Part shown: in pieces, positions 15,104 through 16,726 of the stretch
Numbering within the stretch: the stretch's first letter is position 1
Layout: each line of letters starts with the position of its first letter
NCBI GenBank assembly: GCA_964510375.1
Contig: CAZEBR010000032.1
Span: forward strand, 1 to 16,726
Direction of reading: 5' to 3'
Length of the DNA: 16,726 nt
Source: CAYLJV01 sp964510375
Lineage (GTDB): Archaea; Hadarchaeota; Hadarchaeia; Hadarchaeales; JAGGTB01
The notes under the pieces: generated by a model
The model's input: only the letters and a program-made list of their open reading frames with translations
Told to the model about the DNA's origin: nothing
The model's database searches: none
Program-made: the position numbers and the translations under genes

Positions 15104-15534
15104 CGGTGAAGCTGAATAAGGAAAAACTCAGATATATATCTCTTTTCGAAAAAATTACGGGCGTTACACCCCGTGACTGCGTCGAGAGCGGGGAGGATAA
15201 AAATCATATTACCTTTGTAATGGACGAATCGGATATGGGACGGGCCATAGGCCAGAATGGGAGCAATATAAAGAAGGTCAGGAAAGAGATGGACAAGAGA
15301 GTGGACGTTATCGAGTATTCCGAGGATCCCGAGGAATTTTTGAGGAACGTCTTTTCCTCGGTTGATGTGCTTGATATAGAAATCAACAGCGATGAGGACG
15401 GTAAGACCGAGGCCATGGTCGAAGTGGATCAAAACGAGAAGGGCCGAGCGGTAGGTAAGGATGGATGGAATATAAAAAGAGCGAGAAAGCTTTTGAATAG
15501 GCACCATGGCATGTCCGATGTGGAATTGGCATGA
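15100..15534 (+). CDS. nusA: Transcription elongation protein NusA (archaeal, KH-only)
   Basis: The archaeal short form consists of two KH RNA-binding domains, without the N-terminal polymerase-binding and S1 domains of bacterial NusA. The two nucleic-acid-binding loops are visible as MGRAIGQNGSNIKKVRKEM (GQNG at 51-54) and KGRAVGKDGWNIKRARKLL (GKDG at 119-122). It is 144 residues, normal for the archaeal type. It starts in the ATGA overlap with rpl30e. It probably binds nascent RNA with the polymerase encoded upstream; its precise role in archaea is less certain. Confidence 0.96.
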   Translation: MTVKLNKEKLRYISLFEKITGVTPRDCVESGEDKNHITFVMDESDMGRAIGQNGSNIKKVRKEMDKRVDVIEYSEDPEEFLRNVFSSVDVLDIEINSDEDGKTEAMVEVDQNEKGRAVGKDGWNIKRARKLLNRHHGMSDVELA

Positions 15535-15576
15535 GTTTTAAGAAAGAACGTAAAACAAAAAGAGATGAGGTAAAGT

Positions 15577-16014
15577 ATGAGTGACGGTGCAAGTGGAGAA
15601 TTCGCGGCGCGGAAGCTAAAGCGCAGCCGGCAAAAAAGGAGATGGAAGGATGAAGATTACAAGCGACGTATGCTCGGATTGGATAAAAAGACGGACCCCC
15701 TTGAAGGAGCTCCGCAGGCGAGAGGAATAGTTCTTTCTAAGGTGGGCGTCGAGGCAAAACAGCCCAACTCCGCCGTGAGAAAGTGCGTGAGAGTTCAGGT
15801 TATAAAAAACGGCCGCCGTTTGACTGCCTTTGTACCGGGAGAGAATGCTATCAGCTTTATAGATGAACACGATGAGGTTTTGATCGAGGGGATTGGCGGT
15901 GCCGAAGGCGGTGCCAAAGGCGATATCCCCGGAGTAGGCCATAAGGTCATAAAGGTAAACGGGGTTTCTCTGGAGGAACTCGTTAGAGGAAACAAGGAAA
16001 AACCGCGAAGGTGA
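15577..16014 (+). CDS. rps12: 30S ribosomal protein S12 (uS12)
   Basis: This is a decoding-centre protein. The conserved loop KQPNSAVRKCVRVQVIKNGR (61-80) and the second loop GGAKGDIPGVGHKVIKVNGV (111-130) are intact. The basic N terminus (ARKLKRSRQKRRWKDEDYKR) is typical of archaeal/eukaryotic S12/S23. The length of 145 is standard. The ATG follows GAGGT at a 6-nt spacing. There are 42 nt after nusA, with a weak TATA-like TTTTAAG near 15535, so it may have its own promoter in addition to read-through. Confidence 0.97.
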   Translation: MSDGASGEFAARKLKRSRQKRRWKDEDYKRRMLGLDKKTDPLEGAPQARGIVLSKVGVEAKQPNSAVRKCVRVQVIKNGRRLTAFVPGENAISFIDEHDEVLIEGIGGAEGGAKGDIPGVGHKVIKVNGVSLEELVRGNKEKPRR

Positions 16015-16019
16015 AATTT

Positions 16020-16625
16020 ATGGCGTTAAAATATTTTGGAAGATGGTCAGTTGACGATGTCGAAGTCGAAGACAGGGGATTGAGGAGATACATCAGGCTG
16101 GAGCCCAGGCTTGCCCCCCATGTCGCGGGCAGACAGAACGATAAGAGGTTCGACAAGGAGAACGTGCCGATCGTCGAGAGATTGATGAATAAGCTCATGC
16201 GATCCGGCCCAGGTAAGGGAAAGGTCGGAGGTAAGAGCATTAGGGGCACTAAAAGCTGTGGAAAGAAACAAAAGGCCTACAAGATAGTTCGCGAGGCCTT
16301 TGAAATCATAGAAGACGAGACCGGACGGAATCCTATCCAGGTTTTGGTGGATGCCATTCAGAATTCGGCCCCTAGGGAGGAAACTACCAAGATTAGCTAC
16401 GGTGGAATTACTTATCACGAAGCCGTAGATTCTGCACCCCTAAGAAGACTCGATATAGCGCTTAGACATCTTGCTGAAGGAGCATATTCGTCTACATTTA
16501 AGAATAAAGATTCTATTGAAGATTGTTTGGCCGAAGAACTTATTTCAGCTGCCGAAGGCGACTCTGAGAGCTATGGAGTGGAGCAAAAAAGAGGCGTAGA
16601 GAGGATAGCCAAGGGAGCGAGGTAA
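16020..16625 (+). CDS. rps7: 30S ribosomal protein S7 (uS7)
   Basis: Small-subunit head protein that nucleates assembly of the 16S 3' domain and contacts the E-site tRNA. RFDKENVPIVERLMNKLMRS, QKAYKIVREAFEIIEDETGR, NPIQVLVDAIQNSAPREETT and the C-terminal DCLAEELISAA are family-typical. A GTG at 16011 also opens the frame, but AGGTGA (16009-16014) is 5 nt before ATG 16020, which gives the usual MALKYFGRW N terminus. It has 201 residues. It begins just after the S12 stop, so the two are translationally linked. Confidence 0.96.
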   Translation: MALKYFGRWSVDDVEVEDRGLRRYIRLEPRLAPHVAGRQNDKRFDKENVPIVERLMNKLMRSGPGKGKVGGKSIRGTKSCGKKQKAYKIVREAFEIIEDETGRNPIQVLVDAIQNSAPREETTKISYGGITYHEAVDSAPLRRLDIALRHLAEGAYSSTFKNKDSIEDCLAEELISAAEGDSESYGVEQKRGVERIAKGAR

Positions 16626-16638
16626 CGTCGGGGAAAGG

Positions 16639-16648
16639 CTTTTTAATG
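16639..16648 (+). promoter_or_regulatory. TATA-like box upstream of the elongation factor 1A gene
   Basis: CTTTTTAATG lies 32-41 nt before the ATG of the elongation factor gene. Transcription starting about 25 nt downstream would produce a very short leader beginning close to the GGAGGT ribosome site. Read-through from rps7 is also likely. Confidence 0.35.
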
Positions 16649-16679
16649 CCCTTGGAAAACTAGAGGTAGGAGGTTTAAG

Positions 16680-16726
16680 ATGGCTGAAAAACCACACATG
16701 AATTTGGCAGTTATAGGCCATGTGGA
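16680..16726 (+). CDS. tuf: Elongation factor 1-alpha, 5' end only
   Basis: Only 15 codons and two bases are inside the window: MAEKPHMNLAVIGHV. This matches the N terminus of archaeal EF-1A, the GTPase that brings aminoacyl-tRNA to the ribosome, with the P-loop GHVD motif starting at the window edge. The ATG is preceded by GGAGGT (16669-16674) with a 5-nt spacing. Position after rps7 is standard in archaea. Confidence 0.93.
   Translation, partial: MAEKPHMNLAVIGHV

Noticed and set aside
1..16726. CRISPR array
   Set aside because: No regularly spaced direct repeats are present; the only repeats seen are short and irregular (near 6986-7073).

Overview
The window is an archaeal chromosome segment. 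Shine-Dalgarno sites are of the GGAGGTGA type, TATA-like boxes are present, the tRNAs carry no encoded CCA, and the transcription/translation cluster has the archaeal order rpoH-rpoB-rpoA1-rpoA2-rpl30e-nusA-rps12-rps7-tuf. The largest polymerase gene is split (A'/A'') while rpoB is one unsplit gene. That excludes most methanogens and haloarchaea, whose rpoB is split, and fits lineages such as Thermococcales, Thermoplasmata or uncultured deep euryarchaea (an MSBL1/Hadesarchaea-like source is only a guess). A run of exactly 10 Ns inside rpoA1 points to a draft or single-cell/metagenome assembly.

Layout. (1) 1-291: the 3' part of 5S rRNA, then tRNA-Asp(GTC). (2) 506-4203: an AT-rich accessory island (about one third GC by eye, against about half in the core genes) made of two divergent operons. 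The leftward operon (2905 to 506) has six closely spaced or overlapping genes: five small helix-turn-helix proteins and one 259-residue protein of unknown function with a nuclease-like motif set. The rightward operon (3108 to 4203) pairs one small winged-helix protein with a second 259-residue protein carrying an N-terminal winged helix and a convincing PD-(D/E)XK nuclease core. (3) 4474-5895: a MATE multidrug efflux transporter, leftward. (4) 6155-6874: a membrane-anchored coiled-coil protein with a transglutaminase-like C-terminal domain and an archaeal-prepilin-like N terminus. (5) 6875-7328: a gene-poor stretch with repeats, a hairpin and candidate promoters. (6) 7329 to the end: tRNA-Lys(TTT), the RNA polymerase H, B, A' and A'' genes, L30e, NusA, S12, S7 and the first codons of elongation factor 1-alpha.

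The core cluster is ordinary in content and tightly packed, with several overlaps that suggest translational coupling. The island is the interesting part. Three of its small winged-helix proteins (506-850, 2224-2595, 3108-3422) are paralogues sharing a C-terminal LISL-x-x-LG(I/L) signature. The whole island looks like an uncharacterised multi-HTH/nuclease module, plausibly defensive or derived from a mobile element. Function cannot be settled from sequence alone. One member (506-850) has a well-placed ribosome-binding site but no ATG, GTG or TTG start.
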